Positions 42,561-51,986 are shown, counted from the stretch's first letter. The stretch is DNA of 64,000 nucleotides from Pseudomonas sp. MM223 (GCA_947090765.1 OX352322.1:3331501-3395500), one strand, 5' to 3'. The notes: generated from the letters alone by a model not told the origin. Program-made: numbers and translations.

Positions 42561-43511
42561 ATGACCGATATCGAGCGCTACCTTCGCGCCGCCACCCGTG
42601 ACAACACCCGGCGCAGCTACCAGGCTGCCATCGAACACTTTGAAACCCACTGGGGCGGATTTCTCCCGGCCACCGCCGAGAGTATTGCCCGCTACCTGGC
42701 CGACCACGCCAACCAGCATGCAGTCAGCACGCTACGCCAACGCCTGGCTGCGCTCAGCCAATGGCACATCGCCCAGGGCTTCCCCGACCCGACCAAGGCG
42801 CCGCTGGTACGCCAGGTACTACGCGGTATCCGCACCTTGCACCCGACGCCGCCGAAGCAAGCTGCCCCGCTGTTGCTACAGCACCTGCAAACTGCGGTGA
42901 CCTGCTTCGAAGAAGAAGCCCGCCAGGCACGTGAACACCACGACCTGGCCGCCCTGCGCCGGGCTCGTCGCGACAGTGCGCTGCTGTTGCTGGGTTTCTG
43001 GCGTGGTTTTCGCGGTGATGAACTGGCACGCCTGCGCATCGAGCATATCCAGGCCGAAGCCGGTGTCGGCATCACGCTGTTCTTGCCGCGCAGCAAGGGC
43101 GACCGGGAAGCCCTGGGCGTGCAGCATCGCACCCCTGCCCTCAAGGCTTTGTGCCCCGTCACGGCCTACCTGCAATGGTTGGAGGTGGCCGGTATTGCCC
43201 ATGGGCCGGTGTTCCGCAAGCTCGACCGCTGGGGCAACCTCAGTGACAGTGCGCTCAACAGCAATAGCCTGGTCGGCCTGCTGCGGCGCATGCTGGAACG
43301 TGCCGGGGTACCGGCGGCGCTGTATACCGGCCACTCGCTACGGCGTGGCTTCGCCACCTGGGCAACCGCCAATGGTTGGGAACTGAAGTCGCTGATGAGC
43401 TATGTGGGCTGGAAGGACGCCAAGTCGGCGTTGCGCTACATTGACTCGGCGCAGCGCTTTGGCGAATTGGCCGTGTTACCGGCCAGCCAGGCTCAACTGC
43501 TTATTCCTTGA
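42561..43511 (+). CDS. Tyrosine-type site-specific recombinase
   Basis: About 316 residues. An N-terminal SAM-like core-binding domain (about 1-105) precedes the catalytic domain with FWRGFRGDELARLR (first Arg), RSKGD (Lys), HSLRRGFAT (His-x-x-Arg), VGWKD (Trp in the second His position) and LRYIDSAQRF (nucleophile Tyr). All catalytic positions appear intact. There are no phage, plasmid or integron genes around it, so the target site is unknown. The start is uncertain: ATG at 42561 begins the domain; an in-frame ATG at 42504 lies just past the large inverted repeat. Its 3' end overlaps the convergent SDR-SMP30 gene by 11 bases. Confidence 0.85.
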   Translation: MTDIERYLRAATRDNTRRSYQAAIEHFETHWGGFLPATAESIARYLADHANQHAVSTLRQRLAALSQWHIAQGFPDPTKAPLVRQVLRGIRTLHPTPPKQAAPLLLQHLQTAVTCFEEEARQAREHHDLAALRRARRDSALLLLGFWRGFRGDELARLRIEHIQAEAGVGITLFLPRSKGDREALGVQHRTPALKALCPVTAYLQWLEVAGIAHGPVFRKLDRWGNLSDSALNSNSLVGLLRRMLERAGVPAALYTGHSLRRGFATWATANGWELKSLMSYVGWKDAKSALRYIDSAQRFGELAVLPASQAQLLIP

Positions 43512-45225
43512 AGCTGTACCGGGCCACGCCGCCAGTTTCCGGGCGTATGGCATACAGGTCACCCGCATCGGGGTAATGGTGCAGCTCTTCGGGGTTCATG
43601 TCGTAACGCGCGGTGCTGATGTACAAGGTGTTCAAGCCCGGCCCGCCAAAACAGCAACTGGTGGGGCACGGTACCGGCATCAAGACCTGGTCGGTCAGAT
43701 GGCCGTGGCGGTCGTAGCGCAGCAGGCAACTGCCATGGTACTGGCACACCCACAGCCCGCCTTCGCGGTCCAGCGCCAGGCCATCCGGCCGCCCCAGTTC
43801 AGCGGGGGTTTCGGCAAACAGCGTGACCGCGCCTAGCCGGCCTTCGACAAGGTACTCGGCGCGGTAGATGGCACGCGCCGCAGAATCGACGAAGTACACT
43901 GTATGGCCGTCCTGCGACCAGGCAAGGCCCGTGGGCAAGGCCATGTCGTCGTGGATCACCTGGTCGTTCAACTGCCCATCGAAGCGGAACAGCGCCCCGG
44001 TATTGCCGCTGAAGACTTCGTCCATCAACCCGGTAACGAAGCGGCCTTGTGGGTCACAGGCACCGTCATTGAAACGGTAGGTCGAGCGCGGATGGACCGA
44101 TGCCGAATGCTGGCGCACCTTGCGCGCGGGCACGTCGAAGATGGCCACGCTGTCATCCTCGGTGAAAATCAGGTTGCCCCGTTCGGTCAGCGCCAGGGCG
44201 CCAATGCGCGCGGCCGACTCGTAAAGGCTGTGGACCTCGCCATCGGGTGTCAGGCAGTTGATGCGCCCGCCAGAAATATCGACGAAGTACAATGCGCCGC
44301 TGCGCTCATCCCAGACCAGGCTTTCACCCAGGTCCGCGCGCGTGTTGGCGACTTTGACTGGCACGTAGTTGCATTCCTTGATGCGGTTCCAGCGTTCGGC
44401 CACTTCGGCCAGGTCGGCGGCCTGCACACGGCCCAGGTCCCGGGGGTAGCTGACGCCGCTGTTTTCGTTGAAGCGTGTGGCAGTGAACTGGCCGTTGCTG
44501 GCGCGCAAGATGTAGCCGGTGTCATGGCACAGTGCACTGGCGAGGTACAGCACACCGGGCGTAACCCACTCGGGCTTCAGCTCTTCTGGCGGTTGGCTGA
44601 TGCCCCACATGCGGGTCTTGGCCACCGGCGAAATGGCATTGACCAGGATGCCATGCTCCTGGCCCTCCATGCTCAGGGCGTTCATGATGCCGACCTGGGC
44701 CATCTTGCCGGCGGCGTAGGCCACCAGGCCAGGTTGCGCATAGCGCTGGTACATGGCGCGGTCCGAGGTGGTCAGCACTACCCGTGGTGCTGCAGAGCGC
44801 TTGAGGTGGGGCCAGGCATGCTTGGCCAGCCACAGGGGCGCCTGCACGTTAATGCCCAGCGCGCGTTGCAGGAAGGCCGCTTCATGGTCCTCGATACGCT
44901 GGTAATCGACCCAGCCGGCATTGTGGATGAGGATATCCAGCGCACCGAAATGTTCGATAGCCAACTCGACCAGTTGCTTGCAGGCGTCCTCGTTCTCCAA
45001 TTGGCCGGCGTGCCCAACCACAGCAAGGCCTTTGGCACGCATGGCCGCCAGTGCGTGTTCGAGCGCCGAGGCGTCCTGCCCTTGCCCCGATCGGTCGGTG
45101 CCCAGATCACTGATGACGACCCGCGCGCCACGTTCTGCCAACGCCATGGCATAGGCCAGGCCAAGGCCCTGCGCGGCACCGGTGATGACCGCAACTTTGT
45201 TGTGAAAGGGGTTTGTAACGGGCAT
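43501..45225 (-). CDS. Fusion of short-chain dehydrogenase and SMP-30/gluconolactonase
   Basis: A 574-residue two-domain enzyme. Residues about 8-260 are a classical SDR: GAAQGLGLAYA for NAD(P) binding, NAGWVDY, and YAAGK for Tyr-x-x-x-Lys with upstream Ser. Residues about 290-574 are an SMP-30 beta-propeller lactonase: ESLVWDERSGALYFVDI, the Asn-Asp pair in YRFNDGACDPQGRF, and PTGLAWSQDGHTVYFVD, with metal-binding Glu, Asn and Asp. A dehydrogenase joined to a lactonase would oxidise a sugar to its lactone and open the ring to the acid. GAAGG precedes the ATG. It is divergent from the LysR gene at 45352, its likely regulator. Confidence 0.88.
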   Translation of the reverse strand: MPVTNPFHNKVAVITGAAQGLGLAYAMALAERGARVVISDLGTDRSGQGQDASALEHALAAMRAKGLAVVGHAGQLENEDACKQLVELAIEHFGALDILIHNAGWVDYQRIEDHEAAFLQRALGINVQAPLWLAKHAWPHLKRSAAPRVVLTTSDRAMYQRYAQPGLVAYAAGKMAQVGIMNALSMEGQEHGILVNAISPVAKTRMWGISQPPEELKPEWVTPGVLYLASALCHDTGYILRASNGQFTATRFNENSGVSYPRDLGRVQAADLAEVAERWNRIKECNYVPVKVANTRADLGESLVWDERSGALYFVDISGGRINCLTPDGEVHSLYESAARIGALALTERGNLIFTEDDSVAIFDVPARKVRQHSASVHPRSTYRFNDGACDPQGRFVTGLMDEVFSGNTGALFRFDGQLNDQVIHDDMALPTGLAWSQDGHTVYFVDSAARAIYRAEYLVEGRLGAVTLFAETPAELGRPDGLALDREGGLWVCQYHGSCLLRYDRHGHLTDQVLMPVPCPTSCCFGGPGLNTLYISTARYDMNPEELHHYPDAGDLYAIRPETGGVARYSFKE

Positions 45226-45301
45226 TTCTGACTACCTTCAATTCTCCTTTTTACGATATCAACAAACAAATCTATAACTTAATATTAAAAGCATGCACCT
45301 T

Positions 45302-45320
45302 TGATACCTGATGGATATCA
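45302..45320. promoter_or_regulatory. Candidate LysR operator
   Basis: TGATA (45302-45306) and TATCA (45316-45320) form a dyad with a 9-base spacer, in the AT-rich gap between the divergent SDR-SMP30 and LysR genes. LysR proteins bind dyads of this kind (T-N11-A core). The position, 32 bases upstream of the LysR start, suits autoregulation and control of the divergent gene. Confidence 0.45.
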
Positions 45321-45351
45321 CTGCCGAATCGCTACACTGCAGGAATGCTGG

Positions 45352-46263
45352 ATGATCGAAACACGTTTGCTCAGGCAGTTCATTGCCGTGGCCGAAGAAT
45401 TGCACTTTCACAAAGCCGCCGAGCGCCTGCACATGGCGCAACCACCGCTGAGCCAGGCGATCAACCGCCTTGAAGAAAAGCTGGGCTTCAGCCTGCTGCT
45501 GCGTAACAAGCGCGGGGTGCGCTTGACCGCAGCGGGTGCGGCGTTTCTCGACACCGCCTACCGCACACTGGCTGAGCTGGAACAGGGCATCGAGTATGCC
45601 CGCAATGTGTCTGCGGGGGTCAGCGGCAAGCTGACCATCACGGCCATTTCCATCGCCTATTACGACGCGCTGCTCAGCAGCTTGCGCCGTTTTCGCGAGA
45701 CGTACCCGAACGTGCAGTTGACCATCCGCGAGATGCCATCCGCCTCGCAGGCCAAGGCTTTACTGGCCGGTGAGGCAGACATCGGTTTCATGCGCAGGTT
45801 GCCGCTGCCGGCCGGCACCCTTGAAGCACGGCTGTTGCTTGATGAGCAGATCGTCATGGCCCTGCCCGCCAGCCACCCGAAGGCGCAACAGGGGGAAGTC
45901 GACCTGCGCGAGTTTGCCGATGAGGACTTCGTATTCACCCCACAGGCCTTGGGCGGTGGCTATCACGCACAGCTGGTGGCGCTGTGCGAATCGGCGGGTT
46001 TCTACCCCAAGGTGGTGCAGGAAGCGGCGCAAATCCATACCCTGCTTGGCCTGGTTGCCTGCGGTTTTGGCGTGGCCCTTGTGCCGGAGTCGTTCGTTGG
46101 CTCAACCCCGCGCGAACGCGTACAGTTCTGCCCGATTCGCCCGGTTGACAAGCAACCCACGCCTGGGATCGGCCTGTACATGAAATGGAACGCCCAGAAC
46201 GCTTCGCCAGCGCTGGCCAACTTCATTGCCATGTTCGAAAACCAAGGGATCACTGGCGACTAG
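45352..46263 (+). CDS. LysR-family transcriptional regulator
   Basis: A 303-residue LysR protein. The winged helix-turn-helix spans about 1-60 (LLRQFIAVAEELHFHKAAER, QPPLSQAINRLEEKLG) and the periplasmic-binding-like effector domain about 90-295. AGGAA precedes the ATG at 45352. It is divergent from the SDR-SMP30 gene and probably activates it in response to the sugar or a derived acid. The N-terminal sequence is of the BenM/CatM/CbnR-like subgroup, but no aromatic genes are adjacent. Confidence 0.88.
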   Translation: MIETRLLRQFIAVAEELHFHKAAERLHMAQPPLSQAINRLEEKLGFSLLLRNKRGVRLTAAGAAFLDTAYRTLAELEQGIEYARNVSAGVSGKLTITAISIAYYDALLSSLRRFRETYPNVQLTIREMPSASQAKALLAGEADIGFMRRLPLPAGTLEARLLLDEQIVMALPASHPKAQQGEVDLREFADEDFVFTPQALGGGYHAQLVALCESAGFYPKVVQEAAQIHTLLGLVACGFGVALVPESFVGSTPRERVQFCPIRPVDKQPTPGIGLYMKWNAQNASPALANFIAMFENQGITGD

Positions 46264-46312
46264 CAACACTGTCCATCAAGTGCTTTGAATTACCCTGTGG
46301 GAGCGATCTTGT

Positions 46313-47452
46313 TCAAAACTGCTTGGCGCAGCGCCACAGGCGACCTATGTCACAAGCCCGCGCCTGCAGCAGCTGCGCAGCATTGGCACACGCCTGCTCA
46401 AGGCTCATCGGGCCGCTGGCCAACGCAAATGCAGCATCGACCCCGTGGGCATACAGCTGCTGATAACCCTCACCCAAGGTCCCGGCCAGCACCACCACCG
46501 GCACGCCATGACGCTTGGCTACCCGGGCCACACCCATTGGTGTCTTGCCGCGCAGTGTCTGGGCATCGAAACGGCCTTCGCCCGTCACCACCAGATCTGC
46601 CCCCTGCACCAGTGCATCGAGGCCGGCCAGCTCGGCCACTACCTCCACCCCAGGGCGGAACTGTGCACCCATGAATGCACGGGCAGCGAAGCCCATGCCA
46701 CCGGCAGCGCCACAACCTGGGTAGTCGCGAACATCCTCACCCAGCAACTGCGCACAGAGATCGGCAAAATGCCCCAGCGCCTGGTCCAGCGCCTGCACCT
46801 GCTGAGGGTTGGCACCTTTCTGCGGGCCGAAGATCGCCGAAGCACCATTGGCGCCGCACAGCGGGTTGTCGACGTCGGCCGCCACTTCGAATTGCACTTC
46901 GGCAAGCCGTGGGTCGAGGTCACTGGCGTCGATGCGGGCAAGCTTGGCCAGTGCCAGGCCGCCCTCTTCCAGCGCTTGCCCGTCAGCGTCCAGCAGGCGC
47001 AGGCCAAGTGCGCGCAACATGCCGCTGCCAGCGTCGTTGGTGGCGCTTCCGCCGATGGCCAGCACCACCCGCTGCGCGCCGGTGGCCAAGGCGGCGGCGA
47101 TCAGCTCGCCGGTGCCCCAGGTGCTGCTGCGGCAGGCGTCGCGCTGGCCGGTCGGCACCAGTTGCAGGCCACTGGCCTGGGCCATTTCGATGATTGCGGT
47201 ACGGCTTTGCGGCAACCAGCCCCATCCCGCCTCTACCCGTTGCCCCAGCGGCCCGCGCACGGTCTGGCGGCGCAGTTCGCCGTGGCTGGCAGCAAGGATC
47301 GCCTCCATGGTGCCTTCGCCGCCGTCGGCCATCGGGCATTCGACCAGTTCCGCTTCTGGCCACGCCTCGCCCAGGCCCGCGGCGATGGCGCGAGCGACAC
47401 CGGCAGCGTCGAGGCTGTCCTTGAACGAGTCGGGGGCAATGACGATCTTCAT
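46313..47452 (-). CDS. garK: Glycerate kinase
   Basis: A 379-residue protein of the GarK/GlxK family, phosphorylating D-glycerate to 2-phosphoglycerate. The N-terminus MKIVIAPDSFKDSLDA is a family hallmark, and CPMADGGEGT, AIGGSATNDAGSG and VVTGEGRFDAQTLRGK are the substrate and ATP motifs. AGGAG lies 7 bases before the ATG at 47452. It lies downstream of the CdaR regulator on the same strand, separated by an REP pair, and matches the glycerate end of glucarate, galactarate or glyoxylate use. Confidence 0.92.
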   Translation of the reverse strand: MKIVIAPDSFKDSLDAAGVARAIAAGLGEAWPEAELVECPMADGGEGTMEAILAASHGELRRQTVRGPLGQRVEAGWGWLPQSRTAIIEMAQASGLQLVPTGQRDACRSSTWGTGELIAAALATGAQRVVLAIGGSATNDAGSGMLRALGLRLLDADGQALEEGGLALAKLARIDASDLDPRLAEVQFEVAADVDNPLCGANGASAIFGPQKGANPQQVQALDQALGHFADLCAQLLGEDVRDYPGCGAAGGMGFAARAFMGAQFRPGVEVVAELAGLDALVQGADLVVTGEGRFDAQTLRGKTPMGVARVAKRHGVPVVVLAGTLGEGYQQLYAHGVDAAFALASGPMSLEQACANAAQLLQARACDIGRLWRCAKQF

Positions 47453-47559
47453 GGGGGTTCTCCTGTCCTGATGAGCGGCATGCTGACAGTTGTTCGCCAA
47501 GGGGGCCTCGGTCAAATGCACAAAACACCGGGCGGGTTGTTTGGGCGGATGCCTTTTTG

Positions 47560-47669
47560 CCTGCACTGGCCCTATCGCCGGCAAGCCAGCTCCCACAGGA
47601 TGCATGTTGCCCTCAGGGCTGTATCAAACCTGTGGGAGGCTGGCTTGCCGGCGATAGGGCCAGTGCAGG
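47560..47669. repeat. Facing REP pair
   Basis: CCTGCACTGGCCCTATCGCC (continuing into GGCAAGCC and CTCCCACAGG) at 47560-47598 faces its complement at 47629-47669; the arms are about 40 bases and differ only by one or two bases. It lies between cdaR and garK and may stabilise or end the cdaR transcript. Confidence 0.85.
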
Positions 47670-47677
47670 TGAATACT

Positions 47678-48775
47678 TCAGGCCGCAGGCAACAGCTGCA
47701 ACCCCAGATACAAACTGAGCATCCCTTCCATGCGCAGCGGGTCGACCTCGCCCAGTTCGGCAATCCGCTCCAGGCGATAGCGCAGGCTGTTGCGGTGGAT
47801 GCCCAAGGCATCGGCGCAGGCCTGGCTCTGGCCGTCATGGGCGCACCAGGCGCGCAGGGTGGTGAGCAACTGGCCGCTGTTGTCCCTGGTGCGAATGCGC
47901 TGCAGCGGCTCCAGCAGCTCATCCAGGGCGTCATCGTTGCGGTGGCGCCACAGCAGCGCCGGCAGCCGGTAACGCTGCAGGCTAAGCAAGCGTTCGGAGG
48001 GCAGTACTTCGCGGCCGTAGGCCAGCAAGTCACGTACCCGGCGGTAACCCCGGCGCAACTGCTCCAGGCTCTGCGCGGCACTGCCCAAGGCCAGCCGCTC
48101 CACGTCCCAGCCGTGACGTTGCAGGCGCTCCAGCAGACGTGGCTCATCCAGTGCCACACTGGCCGGCCGGCACCACAGCAATGACTGACGGGCCGGGCTG
48201 ACACACCAGCTGTCCGGGTAACGGCTCATCAACCATGCCGACAACGCCTCGGCGGGTGGCCCCGAGGCCAGTTCGAACAGGCAGGGTACCCGCGGTAGCT
48301 GAGGCTTCAGGCCCAACTGCCGGGCTTCGTCGAGCAGCCGGGGTGAATCACCGCTGCCGCCCAGCAACAATGCCAGCAAATCATCACAGCGCTGCCGCCG
48401 CCATTGCTGGTCGGCCTGCAGATGGCGCTGGGCCAACAGCATCTCGGCGGTCATGCGTACCAGCTCGCCAAAGGTGCGCACCTGCTGCGGGTCGCCGGTC
48501 AGGCCCAGTACGCCCATCAACCGGCCGTCAAGCATCAGTGGCAGGTTCACCCCGGGCTGCACACCCTTCAGGCACTTGGCCGCGTCAGTATCCAGTTCGA
48601 CGATCCGGCCGTTGGCCAAAACCAGTTGCGCCCCCTCGTGACGGGTATTGATGCGCTCTGGCTCGCCGCTGCCCAGGATCAAGCCCTGGCTGTCCATGAC
48701 ATTGACGTTGCACGGCAGAATGGCCATTGCCCGGTCAACGATATCCTGTGCCAGGTCATGGTCGAGTTCGAACAT
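47678..48775 (-). CDS. cdaR: CdaR-family sugar diacid regulator
   Basis: A 365-residue regulator. The N-terminal diacid-recognition domain (about 5-135) contains RAMAILPCNVNVMDSQGLIL and LPLMLDGRLMGVLGLTGD. A central region and a C-terminal PucR-type helix-turn-helix (QACADALGIHRNSLRYRLER) follow. In E. coli the homologue CdaR/SdaR activates gud, gar and garK genes in response to glycerate or diacids. AAGGA precedes the ATG. It is divergent from the MFS permease gene and upstream of garK, so it probably controls both through the dyad at 48835-48848. Confidence 0.9.
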   Translation of the reverse strand: MFELDHDLAQDIVDRAMAILPCNVNVMDSQGLILGSGEPERINTRHEGAQLVLANGRIVELDTDAAKCLKGVQPGVNLPLMLDGRLMGVLGLTGDPQQVRTFGELVRMTAEMLLAQRHLQADQQWRRQRCDDLLALLLGGSGDSPRLLDEARQLGLKPQLPRVPCLFELASGPPAEALSAWLMSRYPDSWCVSPARQSLLWCRPASVALDEPRLLERLQRHGWDVERLALGSAAQSLEQLRRGYRRVRDLLAYGREVLPSERLLSLQRYRLPALLWRHRNDDALDELLEPLQRIRTRDNSGQLLTTLRAWCAHDGQSQACADALGIHRNSLRYRLERIAELGEVDPLRMEGMLSLYLGLQLLPAA

Positions 48776-48834
48776 TGCGTGGTCCTTTAGGTGTTAGGCT
48801 TTTGGGCTCGGGCACAGCACCCTGGGCCGAGCGC

Positions 48835-48848
48835 TGTGCAAAAGCACA
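48835..48848. promoter_or_regulatory. Candidate CdaR operator
   Basis: TGTGC-AAAA-GCACA is a perfect 14-base dyad in the 163-base gap between the divergent cdaR and MFS genes, 60 bases from cdaR and 90 bases from the permease start. Its position fits a site shared by both promoters. Confidence 0.5.
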
Positions 48849-48938
48849 AAGACAGGCTAGCCGCGGTCCCCGAGACTCGTCAGGGCGAGCGCCGGAACAG
48901 GCGACGCGGCAAAAACCATAACAACAGAGAACCCGATC

Positions 48939-50267
48939 ATGGCACACAGCCCCGCCCCTGACCAAGGCACGGACACCACCCGCAACGCGCTGTACCGGCG
49001 TATCACCCTGCGGCTGATTCCGTTCATTTTCATCTGCTACCTGTTCAACTACCTGGACCGCGTCAACGTCGGCTTTGCCAAGCTGCAGATGCTCGACGCC
49101 CTGAAATTCAGTGAAACGGTGTACGGCCTCGGTGCCGGCATCTTCTTCATCGGTTACGTGCTCTGCGGCCTGCCGAGCAACCTGGCACTCAACCGCTTCG
49201 GTCCACGGCGCTGGATTGCGCTGATGATGATTGCCTGGGGCAGCTTGTCCACCTGCCTGCTGTTCGTCACCACCCCCACCGAATTCTACGCCCTGCGTCT
49301 GCTTACCGGCGCTGCCGAGGCAGGCTTCTTCCCTGGTGTGGTGCTGTACCTTTCGCGCTGGTTCCCGGCCGCCCGTCGCGGGCGCATCATGGCCCTGTTC
49401 ATGTCGGCGATCCCGGTGTCGGGCCTGCTCGGCGGGCCGTTCTCTGGCTGGATCCTCCAGCACTTCGCAGCCGGCCAGCACGGCCTGGCCGGCTGGCAAT
49501 GGATGTTCCTGATCCAGGGCCTGCCCACTGTTGCCCTGGGTGTAATGGCGGTGTTCCTGCTGAGCGACGGCTACCAGAAAGCCGCCTGGCTGAGCCCGGC
49601 GGAACGCCAGCTGATTGCCACCGACCTTGAAGCTGACGCTGCAAGCAAGCCGAACACCACCGGTGACGGTGTGCTCGCCGTGTTGACCAACCCGCTGATC
49701 TGGACCTTTGGTTTCGTCTACTTCTGCATCCAGAGTGGTGTGTATGCGATCAACTTCTGGCTGCCGTCGATCATCAAGAGCATGGGCTTCGACAACCCGC
49801 TGCTGATCGGCTGGCTCAGCGCCATCCCGTACCTGCTGGCCGGTGTGTTCATGATCCTGTGCGGGCGCTCGGCAGACCTTCGCAACGAACGCCGCTGGCA
49901 CTTGGTGGTGCCGATGTTGATGGGCGCCGTTGGCCTGCTGATTGCGGTGAACTTCGCCGGCAACCCAGCTATCGCCATTCTGGGCTTGTCTATCGCCACC
50001 ATGGGCGCGCTGACCGGTTTGCCGATGTTCTGGCCAATGCCCACCGCACTGCTCAGTGCCGGTGCCGCTGTGGCAGGTCTGGCGATCATCAACTCGGTAG
50101 GCCAGATGGCTGGGTTCCTCAGCCCATACCTGGTGGGGTTCATCAAGGACCAGACCGGGTCTACTGACGCTGCGCTGTATTCGCTGGCGGCGCTGATCGT
50201 GCTGGGAAGCCTGGTGGCCCTGCGCGTAACGCGGGCTGGCGCGCTGAGTTCTGCACGGGCCAATTGA
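48939..50267 (+). CDS. MFS permease, anion:cation symporter type, probably for sugar acid or glycerate
   Basis: A 442-residue, 12-helix major facilitator of the ACS branch (GudP/GarP/phthalate permease relatives). YLFNYLDRVNVGFAKLQM in helix 1 and GAAEAGFFPGVVLYLSRWFP in helix 4 are signatures of that branch. It is divergent from cdaR and near garK, so a glycerate or aldarate substrate is likely; this rests on context. The ATG at 48939 gives the usual length. Confidence 0.88.
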   Translation: MAHSPAPDQGTDTTRNALYRRITLRLIPFIFICYLFNYLDRVNVGFAKLQMLDALKFSETVYGLGAGIFFIGYVLCGLPSNLALNRFGPRRWIALMMIAWGSLSTCLLFVTTPTEFYALRLLTGAAEAGFFPGVVLYLSRWFPAARRGRIMALFMSAIPVSGLLGGPFSGWILQHFAAGQHGLAGWQWMFLIQGLPTVALGVMAVFLLSDGYQKAAWLSPAERQLIATDLEADAASKPNTTGDGVLAVLTNPLIWTFGFVYFCIQSGVYAINFWLPSIIKSMGFDNPLLIGWLSAIPYLLAGVFMILCGRSADLRNERRWHLVVPMLMGAVGLLIAVNFAGNPAIAILGLSIATMGALTGLPMFWPMPTALLSAGAAVAGLAIINSVGQMAGFLSPYLVGFIKDQTGSTDAALYSLAALIVLGSLVALRVTRAGALSSARAN

Positions 50268-50270
50268 GCC

Positions 50271-50359
50271 TGTTTGCGGGTGAACCCGCTCCCACAGGGA
50301 TACCACAGCGTTCGCGTTTGTGGTGATCCTGCGGGAGCGGGTTTACCCGCGAAGAGGCC
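50271..50359. repeat. Facing REP pair
   Basis: GCGGGTGAACCCGCTCCCAC at about 50276-50295 faces GGGAGCGGGTTTACCCGCGA at about 50333-50352, flanked by CAGGGAT/ATCCTG and ending GAAGAGGCC. It lies just after the MFS stop and may act as its transcript end. Confidence 0.85.
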
Positions 50360-50465
50360 CGCCCAGGCCACACAAAATCCCCCTCCTCCACCGATCGTCA
50401 GTTCAACGCATCCCCTCTGCACCCCAGGCGTCAAATGGTTCCAAAGGCCCCTTTGGAGAAGTCCC

Positions 50466-51986
50466 ATGACCCAGCACGCCGTGGCCCGCCTGGCCCAACT
50501 CGACGAACACCGCCCCTTGCGTGTCCAGGCCGGCAATGAAGAGCTCATCCTCATTCGCCAGGGAAATCAGGTACATGCCTACCAGGGCAACTGCCCCCAC
50601 GCCGGTGCCCCGCTCGATGAAGGCGTGGTCTGCGGTGGCCTGCTGGTCTGCCCCTGGCACAAGGCTGCATTCGCCGTTGATGACGGGGTGGTCTGCGAAC
50701 CCCCTGCGCTGGCTGACCTGCGCCGCTACAAGGCCTGGGTGAAGGACGATGAAGTCTGGGTCGACGACCAGCCACTGCCAATCATCGACCCACCCAGGCA
50801 CAGCGATGCCCGCTGTTTCGTGGTGGTCGGCGCCGGTGCCGCCGGCAGCGCTGCGGTTGCCACCCTGCTGGCCCATGGCTTCGCTGGCCGGTTGGTGTGG
50901 ATCGACCAGGAACGCCAGCCGGCCTACGATCGTACCGCGTTGAGCAAATTCGTGATTGCCGGGCAGATGGCGCCCGATGAAGTTCCGGCGTTGCTCGAAG
51001 CCGACGCCCTGCGCAAGGGCCACCTGGAGCGCAAGCACGGCAAGGTTCGTAGCTTGAACACCCAAAAACGCCAACTTAACCTCACCGATGGCCAGCAAAT
51101 CGATTACGACGCCTGCCTGCTGGCCAGCGGCGGCAAAGCACTACGCCCAGACATCCCCGGCGCCCATTTGCCCGGCGTGTTCACCTTGCGCTCGCGGGAA
51201 GATGCAGCACAGTTGCTCGACGCAGCCGAGCCCGGCCAGCCGGCGGTGATTGTGGGTGACGGCTTCATCGGCCTGGAGGCAGCCTCGGCGCTGAGCAAGT
51301 ACGGCAATCAGGTGCACGTGGTGACCCGCCATGAAGTCCCGCTTGCCAGGCTGCTGGGTGAGCGCATAGGGCGCAGCATTCGCGAACTGCATGAGCGCAA
51401 AGGGGTCACCTTCCATGGCCCTACGGAAGTCCAGCGCTTCGAAGGCCACGACAAAGTCGAAGCGGTGCTGCTGGCCAACGGGGAACGCCTGCAGACGCCA
51501 CTGGTAGTGCTTGGCATCGGGGTAAAACCGGCCACTGCCTTCCTCCAGGGCGTGCAGTTGACCGAGGACCAGTCGCTGCGGGTCGATGCTGAGCTGCGTG
51601 CCGCTGACGGTTTGTGGGCAGCAGGCGACATTGCCACCTTCCCGCTCTTGGGGCACCCAGTACGTATCGAGCACTGGCGCCTGGCCCAGCAACACGGGGT
51701 GATTGCCGCCGCCAACATGCTTGGCGAGCAACGCCGCTACGCCGACGTGCCATTTTTCTGGACCTATCAGCACGGCCGTACGTATGAAGTGCTAGGCCAT
51801 GCGCAGGAGTGGGACCGGATCGAGTTCGTCGGTGAGCCGGAAAAAGGCGATTTCATTGCGCTTCAGTGTGTGGGCGAGCGGGTGGAGGCCGTTATCGCCA
51901 AGGGTTATTCCGATGCCATGGCCACCCTATCGCAGCGCCTGAAGCGCCCATTGAGCCTGCAGGAGGCGATCGCGCTGATTGGCTGA
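50466..51986 (+). CDS. Rieske-type ferredoxin reductase (AIF-like flavoprotein)
   Basis: A 506-residue fusion. Residues about 5-100 are a Rieske domain with CPHAGAP and CPWHKAAF binding the 2Fe-2S cluster. Residues about 115-420 are a two-dinucleotide-domain flavoprotein: VVVGAGAAGSAA for FAD, VIVGDGFIGLEAASAL for NAD(P)H, and GLWAAGDIATFP near the FAD tail. A reductase C-terminal domain ends the protein. Vertebrate AIFL has the same plan. It probably passes electrons to an unknown oxygenase or acceptor. GGAG precedes the ATG at 50466, which begins at the Rieske domain. Confidence 0.88.
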   Translation: MTQHAVARLAQLDEHRPLRVQAGNEELILIRQGNQVHAYQGNCPHAGAPLDEGVVCGGLLVCPWHKAAFAVDDGVVCEPPALADLRRYKAWVKDDEVWVDDQPLPIIDPPRHSDARCFVVVGAGAAGSAAVATLLAHGFAGRLVWIDQERQPAYDRTALSKFVIAGQMAPDEVPALLEADALRKGHLERKHGKVRSLNTQKRQLNLTDGQQIDYDACLLASGGKALRPDIPGAHLPGVFTLRSREDAAQLLDAAEPGQPAVIVGDGFIGLEAASALSKYGNQVHVVTRHEVPLARLLGERIGRSIRELHERKGVTFHGPTEVQRFEGHDKVEAVLLANGERLQTPLVVLGIGVKPATAFLQGVQLTEDQSLRVDAELRAADGLWAAGDIATFPLLGHPVRIEHWRLAQQHGVIAAANMLGEQRRYADVPFFWTYQHGRTYEVLGHAQEWDRIEFVGEPEKGDFIALQCVGERVEAVIAKGYSDAMATLSQRLKRPLSLQEAIALIG

